This document shows positions 7,441 through 14,788 of a DNA stretch of 19,309 bases, piece by piece (the stretch's first letter is position 1; every line of letters starts with the position of its first letter). The stretch comes from Chloroflexota bacterium. Its GTDB lineage: Bacteria; Chloroflexota; Ktedonobacteria; Ktedonobacterales; Ktedonobacteraceae. The notes below the pieces were generated by a model. That model searched no databases and had not been told where the DNA came from. It worked only from the letters and a program-made list of their open reading frames with translations. The stretch is taken from assembly GCA_005881495.1 (NCBI GenBank), contig VBHI01000057.1, positions 1 to 19,309 on the forward strand, in the 5' to 3' direction. The position numbers were made by a program, and so were the translations under genes.

Positions 7441-7484
7441 GCGCGCTAATTTGCTCAATTAGCGCGTAAATTGCGCGCTAATTT
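7441..7484. promoter_or_regulatory. Three-arm alternating hairpin in the ssnA leader
   Basis: The arm CGCGCTAATT occurs at 7442-7451 and again at 7474-7483. Its complement AATTAGCGCG lies between them at 7457-7466. The middle arm can pair with either outer arm but not both, giving two mutually exclusive 10-bp stems (loops of 5 and 7 nt). The right-hand stem is followed by seven T on the plus strand, making it a textbook terminator in the plus direction, although no plus-strand gene ends here. In the minus direction the structure sits in the leader of ssnA, 31-74 nt before the start, where it could act as an attenuator or a paired operator. Confidence 0.55.
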
Positions 7485-7535
7485 TTTTCAACTTTTTATT
7501 CTCCCCCCACGATTTTTGTATGAGAGAAGGAGACG

Positions 7536-7601
7536 GGGGCGACGCAAGCGTCCCCTCCCCACTTCCACACCTCCCCCGCCCCTACGGATCCCCCGCCCCT
7601 A
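7536..7601. repeat. GTAGGGGC-head repeat with duplicated head at the threonine-synthase-like stop
   Basis: On the minus strand CGTAGGGGCGGGGGA occurs twice in tandem (from 7603 down to about 7572). It is followed by GGTGTGGAAGTGGGGAGGG and the dyad GACGCTTGCGTCGCCCCC. It is a close relative of the copy at 5971-6042. The first head provides the TAG stop of the upstream gene (7599-7601). Confidence 0.7.
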
Positions 7602-8840
7602 CGGGATGAGTTTTGTTACCATAGACATTCCTTCTGAGCCTCTGGCAATCGGTATGACACTGCCGGCGGAGTTGACGACGGCGTCGATGTTTTTGAGGCC
7701 GCTGCCGGTGATGAGCAGGACGACGCGTTCATCTTTTGCTATGTTGCCATCAGCGAGTAGACGGAGCAGGCCAGCATAGGCGGCGGCTCCTGATGGCTCC
7801 GCGAAGACGCCGGTATACATAGCCAGTTCTTTCTCTGCTGTGAGAATTTCTGCATCAGTGACGGTTATGCCGAAGCCGCCGCTGGCGCGGATATGGCGCA
7901 CGGCCATGGCGCCGTTGCGGGGTAGGCCGACGGAGATACCGTCGGCGATGGTATTGGCCGGATAGGGACGCACGATGCCATCGCTCTCCAAGGCACGCAC
8001 GATAGCGGGTGAACCTGCGGCCTGGACGGCTATGAGGCGAGGCAGGTGATTGGTCATACCCAGGCGATAGAGGTCTTCAAAGCCGCGGTAGACGCCGCTG
8101 ATGATGCAGCCATCACCGGTGGGCACTAAAACTGTATCGGGCACGTGCCAGCCTAGCTGTTCCGCGATCTCCAGGCCGACGGTCTTTTTGCCTTCGACAA
8201 GGTAGGGATTGTAGCCGGTGTTGCGGTTGTACCAGCCAAAGGCGTTACAGGCCTCGATGCAGAGATCAAAGGCGTCATCGTAGCTGCCATCGACAGAGAA
8301 GACAGTAGCGCCACACATGAGCAACTGGACAATTTTGGCGCGCGGAGCATTCTGCGGCACAAAGATGTAGCAAGGCAGGCCTACGGCGGCGGACTGTACG
8401 GCCAGCGACGAGGCGGCGTTGCCGGTGGAGGCGCAGGCGACAGTCCTCCCTTCCGCGAGAATGACAGCTATGATACTTGCGCGGTCTTTGAGCGAGGCGC
8501 TGGGGTTGCGTGTATCGTCTTTGAGCCAGAGGTCACTCATGCCGAGTTTGTCGCGCAGCCTGTTCACCGGGTAGAGCGGAGTACCCCCTATTGCTAAAGC
8601 AGGTGTATCTCTTTGGCTATAGGAAATTGGAAGCAGAGCGCGATAGCGCCAGAGGGTAGAGGTGTGGTCCGCGGCCAGTTGGGCGCGGCTGATCCGTGGG
8701 GCTATCTGTTCGTAGTCAAAGTGGACTGCGAGGACGCCCAGGGGGCCGCAGGACGGGCAGGTATATTGGACCTCGGCGGGATTGTATGTGGTCCCGCAGA
8801 GGACGCATTGTAGATGATGTATGTGGGTCGCAGACGTCAA
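7599..8840 (-). CDS. Threonine-synthase-like PLP enzyme
   Basis: Fold-type II PLP enzyme, 413 aa, with an N-terminal zinc ribbon (C12xxC15 ... C28xxC31) as found in threonine synthases of archaeal/Chloroflexi type. PLP lysine K118 sits in NPSASLKDRAS. Other sites are ACASTGNAASSLA (phosphate/substrate loop), VPTGDGCIISGVYRG (PLP phosphate loop) and LITGSGLKN. Start TTG 8840 overlaps the TGA of the upstream gene (TTGA) and has GAGGTGA about 5 nt before it; the protein then begins MTSATHIHHLQCVLC. Threonine synthesis is possible, but the setting inside a purine-degradation block, next to a second PLP lyase and in place of YgeX (2,3-diaminopropionate ammonia-lyase, same fold), suggests a catabolic beta-elimination or deamination. 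The substrate is not determined by sequence. Confidence 0.82.
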   Translation of the reverse strand: MTSATHIHHLQCVLCGTTYNPAEVQYTCPSCGPLGVLAVHFDYEQIAPRISRAQLAADHTSTLWRYRALLPISYSQRDTPALAIGGTPLYPVNRLRDKLGMSDLWLKDDTRNPSASLKDRASIIAVILAEGRTVACASTGNAASSLAVQSAAVGLPCYIFVPQNAPRAKIVQLLMCGATVFSVDGSYDDAFDLCIEACNAFGWYNRNTGYNPYLVEGKKTVGLEIAEQLGWHVPDTVLVPTGDGCIISGVYRGFEDLYRLGMTNHLPRLIAVQAAGSPAIVRALESDGIVRPYPANTIADGISVGLPRNGAMAVRHIRASGGFGITVTDAEILTAEKELAMYTGVFAEPSGAAAYAGLLRLLADGNIAKDERVVLLITGSGLKNIDAVVNSAGSVIPIARGSEGMSMVTKLIP

Positions 8841-9874
8841 CGAATCACCTCGAGTTTGACTTTTGCTAATTTTGCTTTGTCTGCGTCGCTGATGGGATGC
8901 TCACGTTCGGGTACCTCCTGTTCGGTATAGACGCCGCAGAGTTCGGTGGAGAAGTAGCGCAGGCCGTTGTCGGAGAGAACGGTGACGATCATGCCGATGT
9001 CGGGATAACGATGGGCCACTTTGATGGCGGCAGCGACATTACAGCCGGAGGAGATGCCGCAGAAGATGCCTTCTTCACGGGCCAGGCGGCGGGCCATTTC
9101 GAGGGCTTCATCGGAGGTGGTGGTAACGACTCCATCGAGGTATTCGACGCGTAGCACCTCTGGTATAAAACCATCGCCGATGCCTTCGATTTTATGCGCT
9201 CCCCACGAGCCGCCGGAGAGGATGTCGCACTCCGCCGGCTCGACCGCGTACACTTTGATGTTGGGGTTTTGCTCTTTCAGGTACTTCGCCGCACCTGTGA
9301 CGGTGCCACCTGTCCCCTGGGATAAGACCAGAGCGCCAATTTTACCGCCGGTCTGTTCCCAGATCTCCGGGCCGGTGGTGCGATAATGGGCCTCGATGTT
9401 ATCGGGATTGTCGAACTGACCAACCTCCCAGTATTTGCCAGGAGAGGTGGCTTTCAGTTCCTTCACTTTTTCGATGACGAGGTCTACGTCGCTCTCGGCA
9501 CCAGGGGTGAACACAAGCTCTGCGCCATAGGCATGAATGGTCTTTTTGCGCTCGTCGCTCATTCCTTCAGGTATGACGATGACAACCTGGTAACCTTTGG
9601 CGGCACCGACACACGAGGTGGCGATACCGGTATTGCCGGTGGTGCCTTCGATGATGCTCATACCGGGACGGAGATCGCCGCGCCGCTCGGCCTCTGAGAC
9701 GAGGAAGGGTAGGATGCGGTCTTTGACGCTGCCGCTGGGGTTAAAATATTCGACTTTGGCGACGATGGTGGGTTTGGCGTCACCTACGACGCGACGAAGA
9801 CGCACCATGGGCGTCATTGCGGCGGTGTCGAGTATGCTTTCGGCGATCTGTGCACGGCGATTCCAATTGACCAT
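8837..9874 (-). CDS. Cysteine-synthase/cystathionine-beta-synthase-like PLP enzyme
   Basis: 345 aa fold-type II PLP enzyme. PLP lysine K51 lies in NPSGSVKDR, the substrate loop is EGTTGNTGIA, the phosphate loop is SQGTGGTVTGAAKYL, and the C-terminal motifs are FCGISSGCN and TVLSDNGLRYFST. Family members make cysteine from O-acetylserine or act as related lyases. No separate serine acetyltransferase is nearby. Start ATG 9874 has AGGAGGAC upstream. The stop overlaps the TTG of the next PLP gene, so the two are translationally coupled and probably work together. In this context it may process the diaminopropionate or serine-like product of purine ring breakdown; that is inference. True cysteine synthase remains the default alternative. 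Confidence 0.85.
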   Translation of the reverse strand: MVNWNRRAQIAESILDTAAMTPMVRLRRVVGDAKPTIVAKVEYFNPSGSVKDRILPFLVSEAERRGDLRPGMSIIEGTTGNTGIATSCVGAAKGYQVVIVIPEGMSDERKKTIHAYGAELVFTPGAESDVDLVIEKVKELKATSPGKYWEVGQFDNPDNIEAHYRTTGPEIWEQTGGKIGALVLSQGTGGTVTGAAKYLKEQNPNIKVYAVEPAECDILSGGSWGAHKIEGIGDGFIPEVLRVEYLDGVVTTTSDEALEMARRLAREEGIFCGISSGCNVAAAIKVAHRYPDIGMIVTVLSDNGLRYFSTELCGVYTEQEVPEREHPISDADKAKLAKVKLEVIR

Positions 9875-9937
9875 GAGATGTAGTCCTCCTCTGGTTAGGT
9901 CCAGGGCTCGTCCATTTGGGCGGCCCCTGGGGGTTTC

Positions 9938-9970
9938 CAGGGCGACCCAAGGGTCGCCCCTACTAGATAC
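9938..9970. repeat. GTAGGGGCGACCC palindromic repeat, copy 1, overlaps cupin stop
   Basis: Minus-strand consensus of the family is CGTATATAGTAGGGGCGACC then CTTGGGTCGCCCTG, a dyad GGCGACCC/GGGTCGCC behind a conserved head. This copy provides the TAG stop of the cupin gene. Sister copies lie at 16761-16794, 18512-18546 and 18599-18631. Confidence 0.8.
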
Positions 9971-10322
9971 GTTTCAGGTTGGAGACGGTGCGTTCGTTTT
10001 GTATGTTGCCTGTGTTCAAGGTTGTTTTTGGTTCCAACAATAGGACGTGTGCTTCTTCGTCTGCTATGGGGAGATGTTCGACGCCTTTGGGGATAATTAC
10101 GAATTCTCCTTCTTGCAGCTGTATGTCGCGATCACGTAGTTTGATGAGTAAAGTTCCTTTCACGACGAGGAATAGTTCGTCTTCTGTTTCGTGTTGGTGC
10201 CAGACGAACTCTCCTTTGAGTTTGACGAGTTTGATGTAATTGTCGTTGAGTTCTCCGGCAATTTTTGGTTGCCAGTAGTCTTGAAACTGGCTGAATTTTT
10301 GGTTGAGGTTTACTTTTTCCAT
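9963..10322 (-). CDS. Small single-domain cupin protein
   Basis: 119 aa, one conserved double-stranded beta-helix. Cupin motif 1 is W-HQHETEDELFLVVKGTLLI (metal-binding His, His, Glu) and motif 2 is GEFVIIPKGVEHLPIADEE (His). A divalent metal site is therefore complete. Function is not assigned: such proteins are isomerases, dioxygenases or small-molecule binders. ATG 10322 has AAAGG upstream. The coding sequence is visibly richer in A and T than its neighbours and is flanked on both sides by repeats, so it may be a later insertion between the molybdenum enzyme and the PLP genes. Its stop codon TAG belongs to a palindromic repeat. Confidence 0.85.
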   Translation of the reverse strand: MEKVNLNQKFSQFQDYWQPKIAGELNDNYIKLVKLKGEFVWHQHETEDELFLVVKGTLLIKLRDRDIQLQEGEFVIIPKGVEHLPIADEEAHVLLLEPKTTLNTGNIQNERTVSNLKRI

Positions 10323-10431
10323 TTGCTAGACCTTTTTCTACGGGTTGATGTCCCAAACCTCACGCCGCCTGCGGCGGCGAGGGTATCAAGAGAAATTTCT
10401 GGGTACATCTCAGAGCCGATCCCAGGGTGCA

Positions 10432-10678
10432 ATAATGAGGTTTCACAAAATCATCTGGATAGCGATATATGCGCGGAGGGCCGATAATGAGGTTTCACAA
10501 AATAATCCGGATATCGATACATCCGCGGAGGGCCGATAAATCGGCGATGGGCACGATAAATCGGCCCCTACGGATGTCCGGATTATTTTGTTCATCTGCA
10601 TAATCGGCGCTGGGCGCGATAAATCGGCCCTTACGGGTGGCTGGTTGAATTTATTCTTCTGCATAATGCACCCCTACA
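10432..10678. repeat. Cluster of tandem and inverted repeats after the xdh gene
   Basis: Two direct copies of a 52-bp unit lie at 10432-10483 and 10484-10535 (about 5 differences). They are followed by two degenerate copies of a roughly 63-bp unit (about 10536-10598 and 10599-10661), each containing GATAAATCGGCCC and TTCTGCATAAT-like pieces, with a partial third ending in CCCCTACAG. In addition ACAAAATAATCCGGA (10497-10511) and its exact complement (10577-10591) enclose a 95-bp imperfect palindrome whose inner arms also pair (CATCCG...GGGCCGAT with ATCGGCCCC...CGGATG). The rest of the 10323-10431 spacer shows no gene. Confidence 0.8.
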
Positions 10679-10679
10679 G

Positions 10680-13676
10680 TTATTGTCGTCCATGCGGTTG
10701 TTGTTTTGTGTTCTGGGCGTTGGTGAGGATGGCGCGCAGGACACGTTCGGGTGTTAGCGGGATCTGATTGATACGAATGCCGATGGCGTCGGCGACGGCG
10801 TTGGCGACGGCTGGCGCCATGCCATCGATGGGTATTTCGGCGATGGCTTTGACGCCGAAGGGACCAAAGGGATCGTGAGTCTCAACCAGGTACGATTCCA
10901 TGTGCGGCATATCAACGGCGCTATAGATACGATAATCGCTGAGGTTGGTGGTGAGCAAGGCACCCTGCTGGTCGTAGACCATTTCTTCACAGACACCATA
11001 GCCAAGAGCCTGGGTAGCGCCTCCTTCGATCTGGCCTTCGGCCATCAGCGGGTTCACGACGCGGCCTGCATCCACAGCTGAGACGGCCTTGAGGACACGG
11101 ACCATGCCAGTTTCGGTGTCAACCTCTACTTCTACGCCCTGAGCTGCGAAGGGCGGAGGCGAATTATAGCTCATCCAGGAAGCGGTGGCCATGATCTGCT
11201 GCTGATTCTCAATATGGAGTGAGTGCAGTGCCACCTGCGAGACAGTGACAGCCTGGCCATTGGGAGCGTTGATGACGCGATCATTGATGGTTAAGGTTTC
11301 AGGATTGGCATTGAGCATGCGGCCCGCTACGTTGAGTACCTGCGTGCGCACCTGTTCGGCAGCCTTCTTGGTGGCGCCTCCACTAATATAAGTGGTTGAG
11401 GAGGCATAGGCGCCGGTGTCGAAAGGCGTGAAATCGGTGTCGGAGGAGTGCATAATGATATCCTCCATGCGCACACCCAGGACCTCGGCGGCTATTTGTG
11501 CGATGACGGTATCGGAGCCTGTACCGATATCGGTCGCGCCGACGAGGACGTTGAAGGAGCCATCGTCATTGAGCTTAATGCTGGCTGCGCCCATATCGAG
11601 GCCGGCGATAGCGGTTCCGTGCATAGCAAGGGCGACGCCAACCCCACGGCGGAAGCGACCTGTGCCGCTCTTGCCGCGCTTCTCTTTCCAGTTGAGCTTC
11701 TCCTCAACAATCTGTAAGCATTGTGGCAGACCGCAGCTTTCGATGATCTGGGCATAGCCTTCTTTGCCTTCTCCAAGGGCCCTGGCGAGGGGATTTTCAT
11801 CGCCCTCTTTGAGCCAATTCTTGCGGCGAAGTTCCAGGGCATCCATACCCAGTTGTCTGGCAATTTCATCGATATGGCTTTCCAGGGCGAAGAAACCCTG
11901 AGGGACACCATAACCGCGGAATGCTCCGGGAGGCGGCAGGTTGGTGTAGACGATATCGGCCACAAAGCGGATATTTGCACAGGGATAGAGCGGCAGGGAC
12001 TTCGAACCGGTATTGCTCTGTACGGTGAGCGCGTGTGTACCATACGCGCCAGTGTTGGCCAACAGGGTCATTTGATTGGCAATGATGGTGCCATCGCGCT
12101 TGACGCCAGTTTTCATGCGTAAAATCTGTGGATGGCGCGAGCGGCTGCTGCGGAACTCCTCAGCGCGTGAAAATTCCAGCTTCACGGGGCGATCGGTGGC
12201 GATCGTCAACAGAGAGCAGATGTCTTCGAGCAAGACCTCCTGCTTGACACCGAACCCACCGCCGATGCGCGGTTTAATAACATGGATGCGGCGCGGCGGC
12301 AGCCCAATGATGGGGGCGATAATACGGCGCACGTGATACGGGACCTGGGTGCTGGTGCGAACTACCAGGCGATCATTTTCATCCCAATAGGTAATAACGA
12401 TATGATTTTCGATGGGGGTCTGCTGCACCTGCGGGACGATGTAATCGCCCTCAACGACCAGGTCTGATTCAGCAAAGCCGCGCTCCACGTCCCCAATTTC
12501 AGCGTGCAGGTGTGCAGCAATGTTGCGCGATGCATCGTGGATGCGGTACGACTCCGGCTCGGGATGGATGCGCGGAGCATCCGGGTCGGTTGCCAGGCGG
12601 GGATCAAGCAGGGGGGGTAGAACCTCGTAATCCACACGGATCAGGCTCAAGGCTTGCTCGGCGATCTCAGGTGTTTCAGCGGCGACAGCCGCGACGCGGT
12701 CGCCGACGAAGCGCACCCTGTTGTCCAGACAGTACTGGTCGTGGGGACCTGGTTCGGGCCAGGATTGTCCAGCCGTAGTGTAAGGAATACGAGGCACATC
12801 TTTATAGGTCAAAACGGCATGGACGCCGGAGAGCGCTCGCGCCTTCGATGCATCGATATCGCGAATGATCGCGTGCGCGTGAGGGCTGGTCAATAGCCGA
12901 GCATGTAACATATCACGCAGATCGATGTCATCGACAAAAGCGGGTTTGCCCGTGACCAGCTTGACGGCATCGACTTTGCGCTCGGGTTTGCCTACAATAC
13001 TCAGATCAGTTGAGGTACGAGTGCCAACAAGGGTTGCTGTTCCTCCTTGACCAGATGTTTCGTCAGGCGGCGGAGAGTTGGGCGCACCGGGTGCGGCCCC
13101 TACATCAGGATTGTTTGCACCGTATTCGGCATGTTCAAGGGGAGAGCGGCCAGGGTCCCAGGGTTGAAAGTTCTCGGTTGAAGCAGGGCCGCTAATGGGC
13201 GGCACGGTCTCGCCACGCAAGACGGCGGCGGCGCGCATGACCGCCTGGACGGGTTTGACATAGCCAGTGCAGCGGCATAGGTTGCCCGAGAGAGCATCAC
13301 GCACCTCGTCTTCCGTTGGACGAGGATTTCTTTTGAGGAGTGCGTGAGCGGAGAGCACCATGCCCGGAGTACAAAATCCGCACTGGATAGCGCCTGTGTC
13401 AATAAATGCCTCTTGTATGGGATGCAGTTTGCGCGCTGTCCCCAAATTTTCAACGGTGGTGAGCGTACAACCGCCGGCCTGAGCGGCCAGCATAACGCAG
13501 CTTGGGCGCGGCACGCCATCGACCAGCACGGTACAGGCGCCGCATTCGCCAGTCTCGCAGCCATGTTTGACGCTATAGTAACCCTCATGGCGCAGAACAG
13601 TCATCAAGGATTCGTTGGTAACAACGTCCAGGCTTTTGATAACGCCGTTAATACGCAGTTCAAGTTCCATTTTCAC
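10680..13676 (-). CDS. xdhD: Fused [2Fe-2S]/molybdenum xanthine-dehydrogenase-type subunit, XdhD-like
   Basis: 998 aa in one chain. The N-terminal plant-type [2Fe-2S] domain has C40, C45, C48, C60. The second all-helical [2Fe-2S] domain has C99xxC102 and C134xC136 (GNLCRCTGY). A proline/glycine-rich linker (about 156-224) leads to the molybdopterin-cytosine-dinucleotide domain: IGGGFGVKQE, PPGAFRGYGVPQ (substrate Arg), ATDIGTGSDTVIAQIAAEVLG, ASSTTYISGGATKKAAE and, near the C-terminus, FGVKAIAEIPIDG with the catalytic Glu. The order matches XdhD of E. coli purine clusters and predicts hydroxylation of hypoxanthine or a related purine, with electrons passing to the FAD subunit upstream. GTG 13676 overlaps the FAD-subunit TGA (GTGA), and GGGGGG lies 4 nt before it; ATG 13670 two codons on is an alternative. 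Residues 192-199 (VGAAPGAP) are encoded by an inserted palindromic repeat. No MoCo chaperone (XdhC) is in the window. Confidence 0.92.
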   Translation of the reverse strand: MKMELELRINGVIKSLDVVTNESLMTVLRHEGYYSVKHGCETGECGACTVLVDGVPRPSCVMLAAQAGGCTLTTVENLGTARKLHPIQEAFIDTGAIQCGFCTPGMVLSAHALLKRNPRPTEDEVRDALSGNLCRCTGYVKPVQAVMRAAAVLRGETVPPISGPASTENFQPWDPGRSPLEHAEYGANNPDVGAAPGAPNSPPPDETSGQGGTATLVGTRTSTDLSIVGKPERKVDAVKLVTGKPAFVDDIDLRDMLHARLLTSPHAHAIIRDIDASKARALSGVHAVLTYKDVPRIPYTTAGQSWPEPGPHDQYCLDNRVRFVGDRVAAVAAETPEIAEQALSLIRVDYEVLPPLLDPRLATDPDAPRIHPEPESYRIHDASRNIAAHLHAEIGDVERGFAESDLVVEGDYIVPQVQQTPIENHIVITYWDENDRLVVRTSTQVPYHVRRIIAPIIGLPPRRIHVIKPRIGGGFGVKQEVLLEDICSLLTIATDRPVKLEFSRAEEFRSSRSRHPQILRMKTGVKRDGTIIANQMTLLANTGAYGTHALTVQSNTGSKSLPLYPCANIRFVADIVYTNLPPPGAFRGYGVPQGFFALESHIDEIARQLGMDALELRRKNWLKEGDENPLARALGEGKEGYAQIIESCGLPQCLQIVEEKLNWKEKRGKSGTGRFRRGVGVALAMHGTAIAGLDMGAASIKLNDDGSFNVLVGATDIGTGSDTVIAQIAAEVLGVRMEDIIMHSSDTDFTPFDTGAYASSTTYISGGATKKAAEQVRTQVLNVAGRMLNANPETLTINDRVINAPNGQAVTVSQVALHSLHIENQQQIMATASWMSYNSPPPFAAQGVEVEVDTETGMVRVLKAVSAVDAGRVVNPLMAEGQIEGGATQALGYGVCEEMVYDQQGALLTTNLSDYRIYSAVDMPHMESYLVETHDPFGPFGVKAIAEIPIDGMAPAVANAVADAIGIRINQIPLTPERVLRAILTNAQNTKQQPHGRQ
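13080..13103. repeat. GTAGGGGC-head palindrome inside the xdh coding sequence
   Basis: The 24-bp stretch reads on the minus strand GTAGGGGCCGCACC followed by CGGTGCGCCC, a dyad of the same build as the intergenic repeats. It is read in frame as V-G-A-A-P-G-A-P in the interdomain linker (residues 192-199). Confidence 0.65.
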
Positions 13677-14644
13677 ATACCCCCCTTAGACGAAGCGGCA
13701 CCAGGCAGGTGCGCAATATTGATCGCCTCTTCAAGCGCACGGAAAGCGAGATTCTGGCCGCTGGTACGGCGGTAATCGCTGCCGGCGCGGAAATCAGAAG
13801 GCGGACTGAAGTCTGTCATACCTGCTTGCAATACGGGCAGGATAGTTTGCACCAAAGCATCAGCATTCACTGCGGCCTGGCCTTCAAGCCTTTTTTCGAT
13901 CGCCCATAGACGCACTGGTGGCATGTTTACTCCACCGAGCGCAAGGCGCACCCGTTGGTAATGGCCATTAGCTACTTCTACAAGGGCGACGGCATTCAAG
14001 AGAGCGACATCGGTGGGCGTACGCCCAATACGCAAAAAGGAGGCGCCACAAATGGAGGCCGGGCGAGGGACGACTACTTCAAGAATCAGTTCATTCGGGC
14101 GGCGCTCAAAATCTGATGGATTGTAGGAGACGCGACGCTCCTGCTTGCCTTTATAGGTGACGCCTGCAAGAGCCAGGCCTGGGCGTTCGAGCGTTCCCCC
14201 ACCGAGGTTGACCTGCGTTTTGGAGCCGGAACGAAGCACTACTTCGGCATCCAGAACGACAAGGGTCGTGAGTAGATCGGCCTGAGAGGCAACTCCCGCG
14301 CCGAGAGTACCGCCAAGGGTAGCGCTGTTGCGCACTAAACGGGAGAACGACGAAGCAAGGGCTGCGCGCGAGAGAAGACCTGATGCAAGGCTCTTCAGCA
14401 CGGGGGAGTCGACCATATCCTGGAGGGTAGTCATCGCGCCGATATGAATGCTGCGCGCATCTTCAGAGATATAGGCCAGTTCGAGATCACGCAGGTCTAC
14501 TACAGCCTGGATACTGTCATCTTTCTGGCCAAGAAGATAGGTACCGCCCGCGAGAGGCACAGTTTTTAGATCGCTGCGAGAGAGCAACATCAAAGCGTCG
14601 TCAAGATGCTCTGCCCAATGATATTCAAGGAGATTCAATAGCAT
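13673..14644 (-). CDS. FAD-binding subunit of xanthine-dehydrogenase-type oxidoreductase, YgfM-like
   Basis: 323 aa, the FAD-binding (PCMH/CoxM-type) middle subunit that takes electrons from the [2Fe-2S] clusters. Visible sites: PLAGGTYLLGQ near residue 32 (FAD pyrophosphate loop), the second loop ATLGGTLGAGVASQADLLTTLVVLDA, and a C-terminal CO-dehydrogenase-flavoprotein domain (RRPNELILEVVVP...FLRIGRTPTDVALLNAVA...VRLALGGV). It corresponds to YgfM, the partner of XdhD. ATG 14644 follows AGGGG at 9 nt. That site lies inside a 27-bp sequence that is repeated upstream (14648-14674 and 14720-14746). Its stop overlaps the next gene's GTG. Confidence 0.9.
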   Translation of the reverse strand: MLLNLLEYHWAEHLDDALMLLSRSDLKTVPLAGGTYLLGQKDDSIQAVVDLRDLELAYISEDARSIHIGAMTTLQDMVDSPVLKSLASGLLSRAALASSFSRLVRNSATLGGTLGAGVASQADLLTTLVVLDAEVVLRSGSKTQVNLGGGTLERPGLALAGVTYKGKQERRVSYNPSDFERRPNELILEVVVPRPASICGASFLRIGRTPTDVALLNAVALVEVANGHYQRVRLALGGVNMPPVRLWAIEKRLEGQAAVNADALVQTILPVLQAGMTDFSPPSDFRAGSDYRRTSGQNLAFRALEEAINIAHLPGAASSKGGM

Positions 14645-14647
14645 GGT

Positions 14648-14746
14648 ATTTACCCCTAAATCCAGCCCTGCAACTCCGACAGAGATTCTTCGCTATCGCT
14701 CAGAATGACAGCTGCAAGGATTTACCCCTAAATCCAGCCCTGCAAC
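14648..14746. repeat. 27-bp direct repeat pair and hairpin between ade and the FAD subunit gene
   Basis: Identical 27-bp copies at 14648-14674 and 14720-14746 contain, on the minus strand, GCAGGGCTGGATTTAGGGGT. They carry the ribosome-binding site of the FAD-subunit gene. A 9-bp stem (14735-14743 with 14773-14781) involves the second copy. Between the copies lies GAGCGATAGCGAAGAATC, a sequence type often dispersed in Chloroflexi genomes. Confidence 0.75.
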
Positions 14747-14788
14747 GAAGCTACCGCTTCTACCTTCGGTCAGCAGGGCTGCAAGGAA

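Noticed and set aside
7457..7490. Ordinary terminator of a plus-strand gene
   Set aside because: The stem plus T-tract is well formed, but no plus-strand coding region precedes it. It was kept only as part of the three-arm structure.
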